Shown piece after piece: positions 32,447 to 43,633 of a DNA stretch of 64,000 nt. Location of the stretch: contig NC_080042.1 of assembly GCF_012489685.1 (NCBI RefSeq), positions 126,501 to 190,500 on the forward strand, in the 5' to 3' direction. Every line of letters begins with the position of its first letter. The first letter of the stretch is position 1. The notes under the pieces were generated by a model. That model had not been told where the DNA came from and did not search any database. It was given only the letters and a program-made list of their open reading frames with translations. The stretch comes from Lotus japonicus. Lineage: Eukaryota > Streptophyta > Magnoliopsida > Fabales > Fabaceae. Made by a program: the position numbers and the translations under genes.

Positions 32447-34296
32447 TCAATTGCTTTCCCCTTCGCCCTCTTTGTTGTTGTCATTGTTGTCTTTGTCTTC
32501 TTCTTCTTCTTGTTCTTCTTCTTCTTCTTCCTCATCAAAGTTGGGCGTGATTAACTTTCCTTCAATGATCCTAGCATAAGGATCAACGCCTTCAGTCTTG
32601 ATAGGCACGTCAGGATTTAGGAACAAGATTTGTTCCTTAGCTTTGTTAAAGCCAGCTTCAAGTTGGGAAAGAATGGAGGCTTTCAAAGATGCCGCTTCGG
32701 CAGTGAGATCATCAACAGTCTTGTTCAAAATTTGCTTTTCTGAAGCCAAGGAGTTCGCCTCTTCCTTCATTTTTTGTGTTTCTTCTTCCTTCGCCTTCAG
32801 TAAGGCTTCACCTTCTTCCAGAGTCTTTTTCAATTTTTCAAGTTCTAAAGCCAGGTCAGCGGCTTTCTTCTCGTTAGCCTTGTTAGATTTTTCCAACAGC
32901 TTCATCGTGGACTTCAGTTTTTCATTTTCTTTTTCCTTATCTTCCAGCTTCTTAGCGTTAGAAAGCCCATCAAAGTGGCAGCAATTTCCAAACTTTTAGT
33001 CATGACGGCTTGGCGGGCTTCTTGAAGCCCAATTTTCCTCATCTTTTCCTTATCAGCTTCAAATACAAGGTTGGTCTCCACAAGGGAGTTGAAGTTGATG
33101 CGGGAATCCCATAAGGAAGTGATTTCTTCTGAAGTCATGTCCTCGAATTCTTTCAGTTCGTGTTTCCACGAGGGAGGTGGAGCGCTTGAGGAACCATATT
33201 GGTTCGCCCCTTTGGTTGTGAATTTCTCCAGCGAAGTTTGAATGGTGGCTTTCTCAGCAGACTTCTCAGTATTTTGGTTTTTCTTTCTTCTTTTCGGGGC
33301 CGGATTCTTTTCAGTTTCAGACTGACTCCCTTCAGGTTCGTTCAGAGACTTAGCAGGGGATTGCTTTTTCTTCAACGCCTGTTGTTCGCGGCGGAAACGC
33401 AGGATGTCATCTTCAGAAAGGCGGGACATCTTCGCTGAAAGTTGTAGAATAAGAAAACAACGTTAGGATCATACATGATTATTTGGGCGAATTAGGCCAA
33501 ATAGAATGTTCTTACCAACATATTGGGCTAAGTTTCTTTTCTTGAATGCTTCATAGAAGTCATAAAGGTTCAAGTGAATCGTTGACAAGAAGTCAATTTC
33601 ATATTTTTCAATAGGGGTAAGAGAGGATTCGGGAACTGTGTGGATAAGTTGGGGCTTATCGGTCCAATAGAAGGGGAATCGAGGGGTCCCATCGTCAAAG
33701 TAAAAAACATCTTTACTTCGTTCGGATTCTTTTAGTTTGAAAAACTTGGATTTCCAGTGTTTAAAGTTACTTCTAAAGAGGGTGAATACCCCACGCCCCC
33801 TGGCAGAGGACAAGGAAATATATTCCCCTTTTACCTTCATGCCAGTAGTTTCAAAGAAAGAGAAAAACTTTTTGCACGTGGGTATTATGCCTAAGCAGGT
33901 GCATAGTAATTCAAAAGCTCGAAGGTACGCCCAACCATTAGCAGAAAGTTGAGTAGGGGCGATATTCATCAAGGTTAGGCTTGAGCAAGTGAAATCTGGA
34001 AGGGGAAGTTTGTAGTCAAGGTCTTGAAACATAGTTTTAAAAAAGTAAGTGTGGTTTTTACCGTTAGGGTCGGGCTCACCGAAACAGCAGGGTTCGTCGG
34101 GGGCGCAGGCAACTATATCTAAGTGGGCATCATTACCGTCAGCCCTAAAGTTATATTGGGTTATCAAATCCATTACTTTGGAAACAGTACGGAAGTCGCT
34201 GTATCTAGTAGCAACCGCCCGAGAGATCCATAAAGAGTCAGCGGCTGGAGCCTCTTTACGTTTCTTAGGTGATTTACGAGGATTTTTTGCAACCAT
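32447..34296 (-). CDS. Antisense spliced accessory gene of the Tat element (frameshifted copy)
   Basis: Transcribed against gag-pol. Exon 1 runs 34296-33516: basic start MVAKNPRKSPKKRK, then a globular part about 240 residues long with conserved-looking Cys, Trp and Phe residues (ANGWAYLRAFELLCTCLG). It ends at a GTAAG donor. The intron is 81 bases (33515-33435) and ends TTTCAG. Exon 2 (33434-32447) has a Lys/Ser/Pro-rich linker, a helical segment, a long Lys/Glu coiled coil and a Glu/Asp-rich tail ending GEGESN. The phases of the two exons match. Near 32966-32968 one base is missing from a G-run, which moves the coiled coil out of frame. Position and layout match the antisense frames described in Tat elements such as maize Grande (gene23). 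The protein's function is unknown; nuclear location is suggested by the basic start. Confidence 0.75.
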
Positions 34297-34623
34297 TTTT
34301 GGGGGCAGGGTTCCCTGAAAATCAAGAGGAAATGGGGTTTGTCAGGTAGGAATTTTTAGTGAGTAAGTGACGGAGTGGGTTGGATATTTAAGTTTAAGTT
34401 TGGGGGAAATTATCTATATTCAGAAAGTAATAGGGTGCTGTGAGTTTAACAGGAAGGGGGTTTAAGAGAAATTGAAGGAAGTAGGATATGAAAAATAAAG
34501 AAAAGTTGAAAAGATGAGTAAAAGTTTAAGAGAAGAAGAGATTACCAGGAAAAGAGGTGATAAGATCTGGAAGGAGATGGGAAGTGTTTCTGGTGAAATT
34601 CCCAGAAATTCTCCAAGTACTCG
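34297..34623 (+). other. 3' internal region of the Tat element up to the junction
   Basis: A-rich and G-rich non-coding sequence. It should include the promoter and 5' leader of the antisense gene. At 34624 it switches without a TSD to Tekay-like LTR sequence (AGGAAACAAAACTATG). Confidence 0.55.
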
Positions 34624-37600
34624 AGGAAACAAAACTATGTTCCACCCTTGGAACACTATAGGAATATAATTTCCAACTAACTTCCACCCTTGGAACACTA
34701 TAGGAAATTTTCCAAAAATCTTCTAGAGGAATATAAGACTTTCTCTTATTCCTTTCCATAACCAGCGTTTCGATACGAAACCCTAGAATGTAAGAACGTC
34801 AAATTCCGATACTCGGAGGTTTGCCGAAACCGAATCCCTGATAGCTCAGAAACCCTAAAATCAACGGACGATGAAGAATTTTTCCATTCGGAGCTTCAAA
34901 TAAAGATTTCATCCGCGTATGCCCACTCTAATTGACGTTCCAAATCTTTCTTCAGAAGGAAGTTTCTGCATCCGAGGTCAATATCATAAAGTGCATAAAG
35001 TGCATTTTTAATGCCGGTAAGCATTAAAAACAAGCCTCGAAAACCAAAAATCATACTGATATTTCTTTGAAGAATTAGAAGATTCAGCGGGAAGAATATC
35101 GTGTCTAAAATACGTTGGAATCAGTAGGAAAAATCGGAATCGCGAAATAATCATTTTTCCGCATTTTCCAAATCCTATAAATAGGTGGAAAATGAAAAAA
35201 AAAACAAAAAAAAATTCTCACCTTTGGAGAGAGTGGCCGAGAGCTTGTGGGGAGGAGAGGAGAAGTTGATTTTCGCCGTTTCTTGCCCGATTGCTTCGCC
35301 GTTCGTTGCTAATCGAAGACATCGAGGTATAGTTACTATCTTTCACTTCTGATCGTCAGATCTGTCGACTTTTTCTATGTTTTTCTGAGCTCAAAGTTTG
35401 GAGCTTTTTGTAAAATTGTCCAAATAGCTTGGTTTCTCTGTCTAAACATCTTCCCTACGTGCCCAAGAGCACTTCTGTCGGATTAGTTTTCCCGTAATGT
35501 TGCCGGAATTCCGCCGGAATCAATTTTTGCATCAAATACCCATTTCTGGGCAAAGTTTCGTTCTTTACGCTTAAAACTGACGATTGAGCTTAGTGCTAGT
35601 AGGATTAGTCGTCATAAACGTCGTTGTTGACATTCCCATCTAATTTGTTTTTCGAAATTCTGATTTTGAGTTTCCGAGCTAAAAATATTGACCAAAATAC
35701 CCCTGTGTTAATTTTCGACCCGATAATTTTTCTGAGAGTTTCTCTGGCCTAGATATCGCCTAAGAATACCTAGGAATTGATTTAGATCGAAGAAAAAGTT
35801 CGAAAACCCTATTTTCCATAGTGGCCGAAACCTATATGCTTGGATACCGTGTCCAAAAATAATTTTTGAGTCTCTATGACCTGAGCCATTGCGTAGCTCT
35901 TTCAATTGTCGAAATTTTGGCGCCGGTTTTGTGTCATTCCGAGTTCTGTAGCTCGAGTTATGCACGTTTTAGAGAATAAAGTGTTTTTGTACAAAACTTG
36001 AATCGAGTCAAAACTCATCCATTCGGGGGAAACCCTTCCATTCGTGCCTAAATGTTGTACTCTGAAGCTTCTTGAGCTTTGTCGAACGTTAGTTAGGATT
36101 GTTTCGACTGTATCGACTTAATTTGATTGATTTTTGATTTGTTTGCTCTAAGGTTCGTTTGTGGAAACCTTGGGCTTGACTGAGCAAGCTTGTGAGCGAG
36201 ACCTGCACCGCGAGACTAGAACAACTCGAGGTTAGGGCAACTTACTTACTAGCTATTTGCATTGTAGGCGTCGATAACTTCGACTTGAATATTGCGTGAT
36301 ATTGTATATTGCTTGGATATTGTTTATCGCTGTGAATTGGAAAATGTTTTCTGGAGGCTTCGGCCGAGTGAACTTATATGAGACGTGTGTCTCCGTTTTC
36401 TGAGAGGCTTCGGCCGTTTACTGGTTTCTGTCTTATCGCTTTCTAGTGGATATGACAAGGTTATGTTTACAGCACTGCCATATTGATTCATCGCTCGATA
36501 GAGCTTGATGTATTTGCGTTATGATTAAATTGTGCTGACTATATTCGTGTATTTTGATACCACTTTTGGGAGTGTAGAATACACTTACCTTCGTCATGAC
36601 AAGGACGGGTTTGTTTTGGGAACGTTTGTTAGGTCGGACCAAGGTTCGAACCTTCATTGTTTTAGGGGATCTAGTGTTTTCTCGGAGAGTTGTTTGGGTT
36701 TGATGGGAACTTTGAACTTATAGAGTTTTGGACCGAAAATAATCATAATCTGTTTTATGTAAATAAATCCATAATATACTTACTAAGAATATAATGTTTT
36801 TAATTAATGACGATGATTCAACGGAAAAGACTTAGGAATGAAAGTGAGTTTGGAAAACGGGAATGGGTCGGTGATCCTAGCTTTGGGAACTTTATTTTGA
36901 AAGGTGTTGGAAATGAAAACTGAACTTTGGAATTAACGACATAATGGATTAACTCACGATGGAACACTTTACCTAATAAAAGAAATATTGTTTTAAGGGA
37001 ACTCATTTTTATGGAAAAGAATTTGAAGACGGGCTTTAGCCAAGGGTCTGGGCATTAGTAAGGTACCTAGTAGAGTACACTTGGCACAACAGGTAGTGAC
37101 GGTCAGCCGTGTAGAGTTGTATCGTGCCTGTTGATGTCTGGCGTAGCAAGCAGAATGGTTAAACCCGTAGGGTCACAACCGACTTGACTATAGCCTAGGG
37201 TTCTCGTTGTAGAAGCCTTTGGTCAATGAACCAATTTTACCTGTGAGGACGAATCGTTGTTTAGCTAACCATATTGCACCCATGCATACACGCGATGAAG
37301 TGCCAAGTGGAGTACTTCGGTATAGCAGGAAGCAACGATCAGCCGTGTAGAGTTGAATCGGTCCTGATTATACCTGGCACAACAGGAGGTAACGATCATC
37401 CATGTAGAGTTGTATCGTGCCTGTTGATGTCCGGCATAGCAAGCAGAAATGGTCGAACCATGTAGAGTTTGTACCGTCTTGACTATAGCCAAAGGTGATA
37501 AGTGACGCCCGAGCAGAAATGGTTAAACACGAGGCCAGTGTTACGACCGTCTCGAGGTGCCCAGCCTTTAAGTGGCAATACCATTGGTTTGTCCCGTCGC

Positions 37601-38474
37601 CAAGCAGAGTGACGTTATTCGGGTTTGTGTCAGCATATTCTGCATTGGCACACCATGCATCTTATTATGATTACCGTTGTACGACATATCATGCACTCTA
37701 ACTATAATTGTTGAGACTTGATGATTTGATGTTGATAAACATCGTTATGTGTTTGATGATTGAATTGTGTAAGAGATTTGATAACATGTCATGTATATAC
37801 CTTAGGGTAGGCAACACATAACTTATATGTATATATACAACATATATATACCCCCTTTATCGCATGTTGGTTGTATATCTATTGTATTCTGTAAGTTGAC
37901 CCTAGCGCCTTGGCTTTGTTTGTATGTTTGTGTTTGGGCGGTCGGCCTGCTGCCAGGCGTCCGTCAGCCGATTCGTGATGACTCATCACTCGAGGAGGAC
38001 CAGGAGCGTAATGACTATTACTGAAGCTTTCGACGAGGACCCGGACTTCAGGCCTGATCGAGGAAGGGTCGATGAAAGTAGTGTGGGATATGGGTGGTTA
38101 GAGTCTTGAGTTGGTTGTTAGAGTCATAGCTCTGATTCGTCTTGTGTACTTTTGGGACAGGGTAGTCTCCGACACGTTACTTTCGTGTGGTTCTCCGTAG
38201 TTGGGAATCCCATGGAGTAGTCGGTTGTAGAGGTCTAGAGGCGGCCATCCAGGGCTAACTATTCCTTTCTGTCACTTGTTTAATATTTCGAACTAATTAT
38301 GCTTTCTGAAAACTTGTAAACCTTGCCGTCACTGGAGGATGCTCGTGACGATGCTTTTAGTTACAGCAGGATTGTAATAGTATTGTATATTAATCGCTGT
38401 TAATCGCGATTAGGTTGAGTCTTTATTTCGACAAGTCTTTTTATTTAAACAAAACGAAAAAAAAAATACCTGCT
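34624..38474 (+). repeat. Tekay-like LTR fragment, inverted copy of 9382-13231
   Basis: It is nearly identical to the left LTR in reverse orientation; I noticed only about ten substitutions across 3.85 kb when comparing segments. It lacks about 213 bases of the LTR start and about 59 bases of its end, so it is neither a solo LTR nor a fresh insertion. The left border joins Tat internal DNA and the right border joins a small GATCCAATTC repeat. The TATA motif (35174-35185) and the tandem-repeat block (37085-37495) are kept. Confidence 0.88.
35174..35185 (+). promoter_or_regulatory. TATA box in the inverted LTR fragment
   Basis: CCTATAAATAGG, identical to the left LTR at 12671-12682 on the other strand. 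If active it would drive transcription rightwards toward 38.5 kb. Confidence 0.55.
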
Positions 38475-38545
38475 ACCAGATCCAATTCATATCAGATCCA
38501 ATTCTGGCCAGATCCAATTCTACTAACGCCGAGCCAAACACACAC
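38475..38545. repeat. Three 16-base tandem units, MITE-like remnant
   Basis: CAGATCCAATTC starts three units spaced 16 bases apart (about 38477, 38493, 38509), followed by GAGCCAAACACACAC. Similar words occur at 20475-20612. It abuts the cut end of the LTR fragment. Confidence 0.5.
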
Positions 38546-40203
38546 TATGATTGTCAAGTGTTAATTTCCTTAAAAGTTTGAAATGTTAGTAACTTAGTTC
38601 AATGCTCATGGATTTCTTTTATTACATCTCCATAAATACCTTCATTCAGAAGTCTTTCAAGTTTGACTTCACATACCCTGAGTTGAAGTTCAGTTCTTGT
38701 TTATAAGAAAATGTAACAAGGCTTGAACTCTAGGATAAAAATAAAAAAATAACATACCAAGTACTGATTATAAAAAATTGAGGTTGTTAGGTGAAGTCAC
38801 TTATGATTGTGTAGGAATTGTTTTAAACTTGTTTGAGATATAAGATGAAAGCAATTTGTTGTGTTGGTCTTTGAATAGTCCTGCAGGCCTTCCTTTGCGC
38901 CCGGTAATGATTGTCTATGAACTTCAATTGTTTTGTTTGTAAAATAAATAACATGAGATATCTGTGGAGATAGGAAAGTTGTAATCAGGATAATTAGTTT
39001 CTGTGATGATTCAGTGTTTTTCTTCAGCAGAAATAAACTTTAGAATTATATGATATATTTTTTGGATGACCTATTGACCTTAACCTGCATAATACATTGG
39101 AATGGTATATAGAAATGTTGGGTTCAGTTATCTTATTCTTTTTGTCACTTAATGGTCAAATATATTTGTCTTGAAGCTTCTACTAAATTTTGATATTATA
39201 ATGACTGATTTACATGGCATGTAGATTACAGAGGAATGATTTTTACCAACATGTGTTGGTCATAGTGGAGAAAAGACTTGAAAATAACTTGTCAAGGTAT
39301 GTTATATCCAAGACTCCTAGTCCCCAGGATTGTAAGTGAAATAAAACTTTGGCTTGAAGCATGGTTAATGTACGATCATTGTCGAAGTGAGACTTAAGCA
39401 TATGTGCAAAGTGAAATCACCAGAGACCGCAAGAGGCCCCTATACAGGCCATTGAACCTTTCATAATAAGCCAAAGGGAGTTGATTTTGGTACTGCAATA
39501 TGCTAAAAACTAGCTAAGTTATGCAGTTAGTTATAAACCTGCACATGATATAAGCACACTTCAGCTTTCGGGGGATATTAAGCACATAATTTAAACTAGC
39601 TAAGTTATGCAGTTAGTTAGTTTGTTGTGTATTCAGCTAGATTGCTTAGTTGTACTTAGTTAGTTAGACTTTCTGATCTTTGTATATAAATCTTCATAGT
39701 GTATATTCAAGATAACAATGTTCATTCAATATATAATCTGATATCCATTTCCCCTTGGTTTCTCTTCAAGTTCCTTTCCTTCTCTCAATTCCTCTGAACC
39801 ATTTTATAATGGGAAGGTGAACTATTAGCTCATATGTTAGAATGCGTAACCTGCATGAACACACTCCTGATTCTTGGAGTTGGCTTTGAGAACTTATAGG
39901 ATAAAGTCAGCATACAAATTTGTAGCGAATTCTTTTGTTCATTTGTTCTGTAAAAACTTCTAGAATGAATGATCTAGTATCTTCAAATGCTTTTGTATTT
40001 GATATTTTTCAAGTTGATTAAGGTCTTTGTACCTCTAAGTGAACATTGTCCTTGACTGAGATGATTTTACTGGTTGAGTTCATATATTTCTTAAGTGTAT
40101 ATATTTAACTGCCAGGAGATGCTACTATATAATCTTTTGCTATGTGATATTATCCTCTTTGAGCCTTTGTTAAAGTTTCTCAACTGTTTTGCTTCTTTGT
40201 CAG
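38546..40203 (+). other. Intron-like stretch upstream of the aminotransferase exon
   Basis: AT-rich with no other exon recognised. A 25-base direct repeat (CTAGCTAAGTTATGCAGTTAG and flanks) occurs near 39509 and 39596. The following TTAGTTAG-rich sequence with TATATAAA and AATATATAATCTGATATC resembles the end of an LTR or TRIM, but no pair was found. It may be one large intron. Confidence 0.35.
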
Positions 40204-40298
40204 GGATTTGTACAATGAGTGGACTATTGAGTTGAAGGGAATGGCTGATCGTATTATCAGTATGCGCCAACAACTTTTTGATGCTTTACGTTCCAGAG
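40204..40298 (+). pseudogene. Aspartate aminotransferase, single exon
   Basis: The 95-base exon encodes [20 protein letters not shown] and then [12 protein letters not shown] recognise this as the C-terminal region of plant mitochondrial-type aspartate aminotransferase, a PLP enzyme that exchanges amino groups between aspartate and glutamate. It follows a TTTGTCAG acceptor and ends at a GT donor (GAG/GTCTGC) with the normal phase. No neighbouring exon was found within about 2 kb on either side, and a CACTA end follows. It is either one exon of a much expanded gene or an isolated captured fragment; I favour a fragment. Confidence 0.75.
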
Positions 40299-40429
40299 GT
40301 CTGCCTCTACTGAATTTCCTTTGCAATTTATTCTGCTTGTATTTGTCTGTATGGTCATGTTTCACTATTGTTTCACCAATATACCAGACTTTTTTGTTTA
40401 CTCATTCTTTACTTCTGAAAAAATGAAGA

Positions 40430-40802
40430 CTAGTTAGGATGTTTAGAAAACCTCTTTAAATGGTTAATAAGTAAACTCAACAATTAAATGAGGTTAAAAA
40501 TGTCCCTAGAATAAACTCTAGTAGCCAAGGGAGGTTTAAAGCTGTAAATAATTTCTTGCAATTAAGGGAGGTTGAAAACTCCCGTTAAAAAAAGCTTGCG
40601 GATAAGGGAGGTTTAAAACCCCCGCTAAAAACCGCCGCTAAATCCATATGCAGGTACCAGGGTTTGCTAAAAAACGCCGCTAATAATTTGTGGCGAGTGT
40701 AACTTCGGGATTTTTCAAAACCCCTGCTAAGTAACTCGCGGGGGTTGAAAACCCCCGCTAAGTGCAAAAAAAACCCCACTAAATAACGTTTTTTTTGTAG
40801 TG
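40430..40802. mobile_element. CACTA (En/Spm) transposon terminus
   Basis: The plus strand ends in TTTTTTTTGTAGTG at 40802, the complement of CACTACAAAAAAAA. Upstream are many subterminal words such as GCGGGGGTT and AACCCCCGCTAA in both orientations, typical of CACTA ends. The opposite terminus (CACTACAAAA on plus) was not found in the window. The inner limit is approximate. Confidence 0.75.
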
Positions 40803-41281
40803 GAGGTGGAATGAAGAGAGAGATAGGAAGAAAAGAAAAAGTAAGAGGGAGAAAGTATGAGATGTGATAGATGATAAGATGAGAGAGATAGAAACAAAAA
40901 GAGGTGAAAATGATGTGTTTAAAAAATGAGGTGTGTATATATCATTACTCATGTAACTTTACTCAATAGAAAAACTGGTGTACCCTAGGTGAACCCTAGC
41001 ACCACACTTTTATACATTCATTCAAATACTTATTTTATGATTGGTTAAAATACACGTGAGTCCCACAACTTTGGCAATAGAACCCACTAATTTAGTGGAA
41101 CCACATAAATTTTAACTAATCGTTAAATGAGTGTTTGAGAGACTGTTCAAAAGAGAGTGTTGTTATCACATCTCATAAATCAGATTAAATAGAAAACAAC
41201 GCTTTCAAAAAAAAGATTAAATAGGGAAGTTACAATGGACCAAAGCCAAAAATCTGGTTTGACTATTTTGAAGACTGTTCA
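40803..41281. other. Non-coding stretch
   Basis: Purine-rich at first (GAGAGAGATAG), then AT-rich. No gene or repeat was recognised. Confidence 0.3.
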
Positions 41282-41295
41282 ACAGTACAATAATT

Positions 41296-41700
41296 GTGAT
41301 GCTCTTTTCTCCTTGCTAGTTGTGTGATTTGCTCAAAAGTAGGAGAGCTTCAGCTGGAACAAGTTTTTTCCTCCTCATTAATGCTGGAACTGCTCTTCAA
41401 CTGGTACAGCTCAACCAACATTATTGCTTTTGGTTCTTTGTGAAAATGGTTGAATAGTTTCACAGCTTTGTTGTGTTCCCACGTGACTCAACCTCTTTCA
41501 ATGTGTACTGGGACCACTTTTTAATTGGGAATCTTTTAGTGGAGTGTCGGTTGGCCTTGTCTTTTTGTTCCAGTGAGTTTCTTTTAGAGCTTTCCAGACT
41601 TGTGCTTTTGCTCTTGTTTTGTTGCTTGTTATCCCCTTAGTGGGCTCGGCCTTTAGGCCCGTTTTCATCAATCTATTCAACTTTCTTTGACCAAAAAAAA
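41296..41700 (+). mobile_element. Short retroposon (LINE 3'-end type) with 14-bp TSD
   Basis: A 405-base insertion ending in an A-run (CTTTCTTTGACC then A8). It is flanked by perfect direct repeats ACAGTACAATAATT (41282-41295 and 41701-41714). The 3' text GGCTCGGCCTTTAGGCCCG plus ATTCAACTTTCTTTGACC is of the kind that ends plant L1 elements. No A/B boxes were seen, so a truncated LINE is more likely than a SINE. Confidence 0.8.
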
Positions 41701-41784
41701 ACAGTACAATAATTAAAGTAAAGACTAACACAACTACCCTGCCAATTTCAAACAGAAAAGGGGGAAAAGCCAACTGCTTCGAAT

Positions 41785-42047
41785 GGGAGTTGGGTTTGAC
41801 ACCCCACCTATGGGGCTTGGCACCCCACTTTATCAAATACGGAATTTAAAGTTCCGTATTCTCCATATTGAATACGGAACTTAAAATTCCGTACTGTATT
41901 TAAGCATGCGTGTCACATTTTCAACCACTCATTATATACTAAAACAGATACGAAATTTTATTTTCCGTATTGATACGGAAATTTAAATTCCGTATCTGTT
42001 TTAGTGGGGTGCAAAGCCTAAGGGGTGGGGCTCCAAACCCAACTCCC
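41785..42047. mobile_element. 263-bp MITE with 7-8-bp TSD
   Basis: The terminal inverted repeats are about 58 bases with mismatches (GGGAGTTGGGTTTG... at both ends). TSD TTCGAAT stands on both sides (41778-41784 and 42048-42054), possibly with one more C. The inside carries several ATACGGAA/TTCCGTAT palindromes. The 8-base TSD would suggest hAT, 9 would suggest Mutator; I leave the superfamily open. Confidence 0.8.
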
Positions 42048-42752
42048 TTCGAATAGGGACCATCACTCAGTTAAGGCTGCAATAAGATTCTCAATGTCAC
42101 AAGAAGCAACAGATCATGACTGTGGGAGGGAGGAGCAATAATTGAGATATAATTGAGATCAACTTTCATCTCAGGATCCAGGTTAACTCAAATTTTTCTA
42201 TCTCCATCACCCAATCCTTCTTTGGATTGCACAAATCTCCTCTCTAGCTTCTCCTTGTTCTCTCCTCGGATTGCTGGGGAGAGCTTCGACCGTTCTGCAT
42301 CGCATGCTGCCAAGAGCTTTGGTGTCTTACCAGATCTCTTTCCTGTCACTTGATTTAGGTAAAATTTCTCATTCTGATTTCGGATTTGGGGTTTCGAATT
42401 TGGGATTTGAGATTCGCATTCTGATTTTGGATTTAGGGTTTGGTTTATTATTTTGTTTTATTTTTTAATTAATAAAAGAAAGATTATTCCAAACTGTACT
42501 GAATTGAAAAATAAACTGAACCATTAAACCGACAACATTCATCAACATCAACAATTAATTAATCATGAGTTGCTTAGAATTGAACTAGATTTTTTTGTTA
42601 AGTAGGAAAAGGGAGAACTTAGATTAAGTACATTACAACCTAAACACCACATTGATTTTTGGGTTAGAAAAAAAAAACAGGGTTGGTCGGTTTAAGTTAG
42701 AGAGTAACAATATAAAAAGTTAGAGAGGAAGGGATAGAAGGAAAAAAATAAA
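42048..42752 (+). other. Non-coding stretch
   Basis: At 42150-42470 the composition resembles a 5' leader and first intron (CT-rich, then repeated GATTT/GGGTTT words), but no recognised protein is encoded. The rest is AT-rich. Confidence 0.3.
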
Positions 42753-43027
42753 TAGAAGAGGAATGTTTGGTGTTGGCCCAAGCTTGGAAGTTCACTGGAA
42801 ATGCTGTTTCTTATCTGCATAGTATCTTAGAGGATTGTAGGATACTTTTGTCTAGTTTGGGTACTTATTCCCTTGTTCATGTAAAGCGCCAACGTAAAAT
42901 GGCTGCTGACTTTATGTCTAAGTTTGCTGTGTCTTACTCTGATAATGTATGGGTAGAGGAGGGCCCTCCAGATCTAGGACAAATCTTGTTAGAGGACCAA
43001 TCCTCCTTAATTTCTCTGAGCATTAGA
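42753..43027 (+). pseudogene. RNase H domain C-terminal fragment (LINE-related)
   Basis: The frame encodes VLAQAWKFTGNAVSYLHSIL, then VHVKRQRKMAADFMSKFAV. This matches the end of the plant RNase H (RVT_3) domain found downstream of LINE RTs and in many nuclear copies. The final catalytic Asp of the domain is the one in AADFM. The N-terminal three-quarters of the domain are missing. It ends at a stop at 43028. Confidence 0.7.
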
Positions 43028-43633
43028 TGAAAGTGTTAATTGATGGAGACATGGAGTGTTGCGCTCATTTGAAAGTGTTCATTGATTAAGGAAAACAATG
43101 CTTTGATTGCTTTATAGGAAGGAGATGCCACATCTCACATCTCTGATTATTTCAGCCTCTTCAATTTAGATTATGGGTTCTTCCACCTACTCCAAATAAC
43201 TTGGCATGGTCACTTTGTGATATAACCAAATAAATCAGAAGATTGCACTCTGTACAGTGCTTTGAGCCGTTCTGTTCGTGCTGTGTTTTCTCGCAAACTT
43301 GAGAAACAGGAATGAAAGGGTCACGTCGTGGGAGATCATAGGGTGTTAATCCCAGCCGTTGTTTTTATTTAAAATTGAGGGTAAAGATTTGGAGTCAGTT
43401 AAAATTCTGACTCCTGGAGTCCATGGATGGATCCCTCCTCAATAGGGAAAATTAATTATACTATATACTGTATATTAATTATACCATTGATGGAAATAAG
43501 TTAAAATATTTGAAACAGTCTCTATTCCCATCCATGATTTCAGATTTATAATTTTGAAAAAACCATAATTGAGTAGTAAATAATTGCGAGTTAATGCAAA
43601 TTACAGATATAACAACAGAGAGGTCGAGCTAGT
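43028..43633. other. Non-coding stretch upstream of the Myb/SANT-like gene
   Basis: No coding signal. It may contain the promoter of the next gene; AT-rich words occur at 43450-43600. No clear TATA box is singled out. Confidence 0.3.

Larger units (their letters stand above)
27203..34623 (+). mobile_element. Plus-strand Tat Ty3/gypsy element, truncated at both ends
   Basis: It holds the end of gag, a complete pol, a repeat-bearing spacer and an antisense accessory gene in the long 3' internal region. It lacks about 330 N-terminal gag codons, the PBS and the 5' LTR. On the right, internal sequence runs to 34623 and then switches abruptly to a Tekay-like LTR fragment, so its own 3' LTR is missing. 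Dual RNase H domains and an antisense reading frame between pol and the 3' LTR are hallmarks of the Tat lineage (Grande, Retand, Ogre relatives). Confidence 0.88.
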
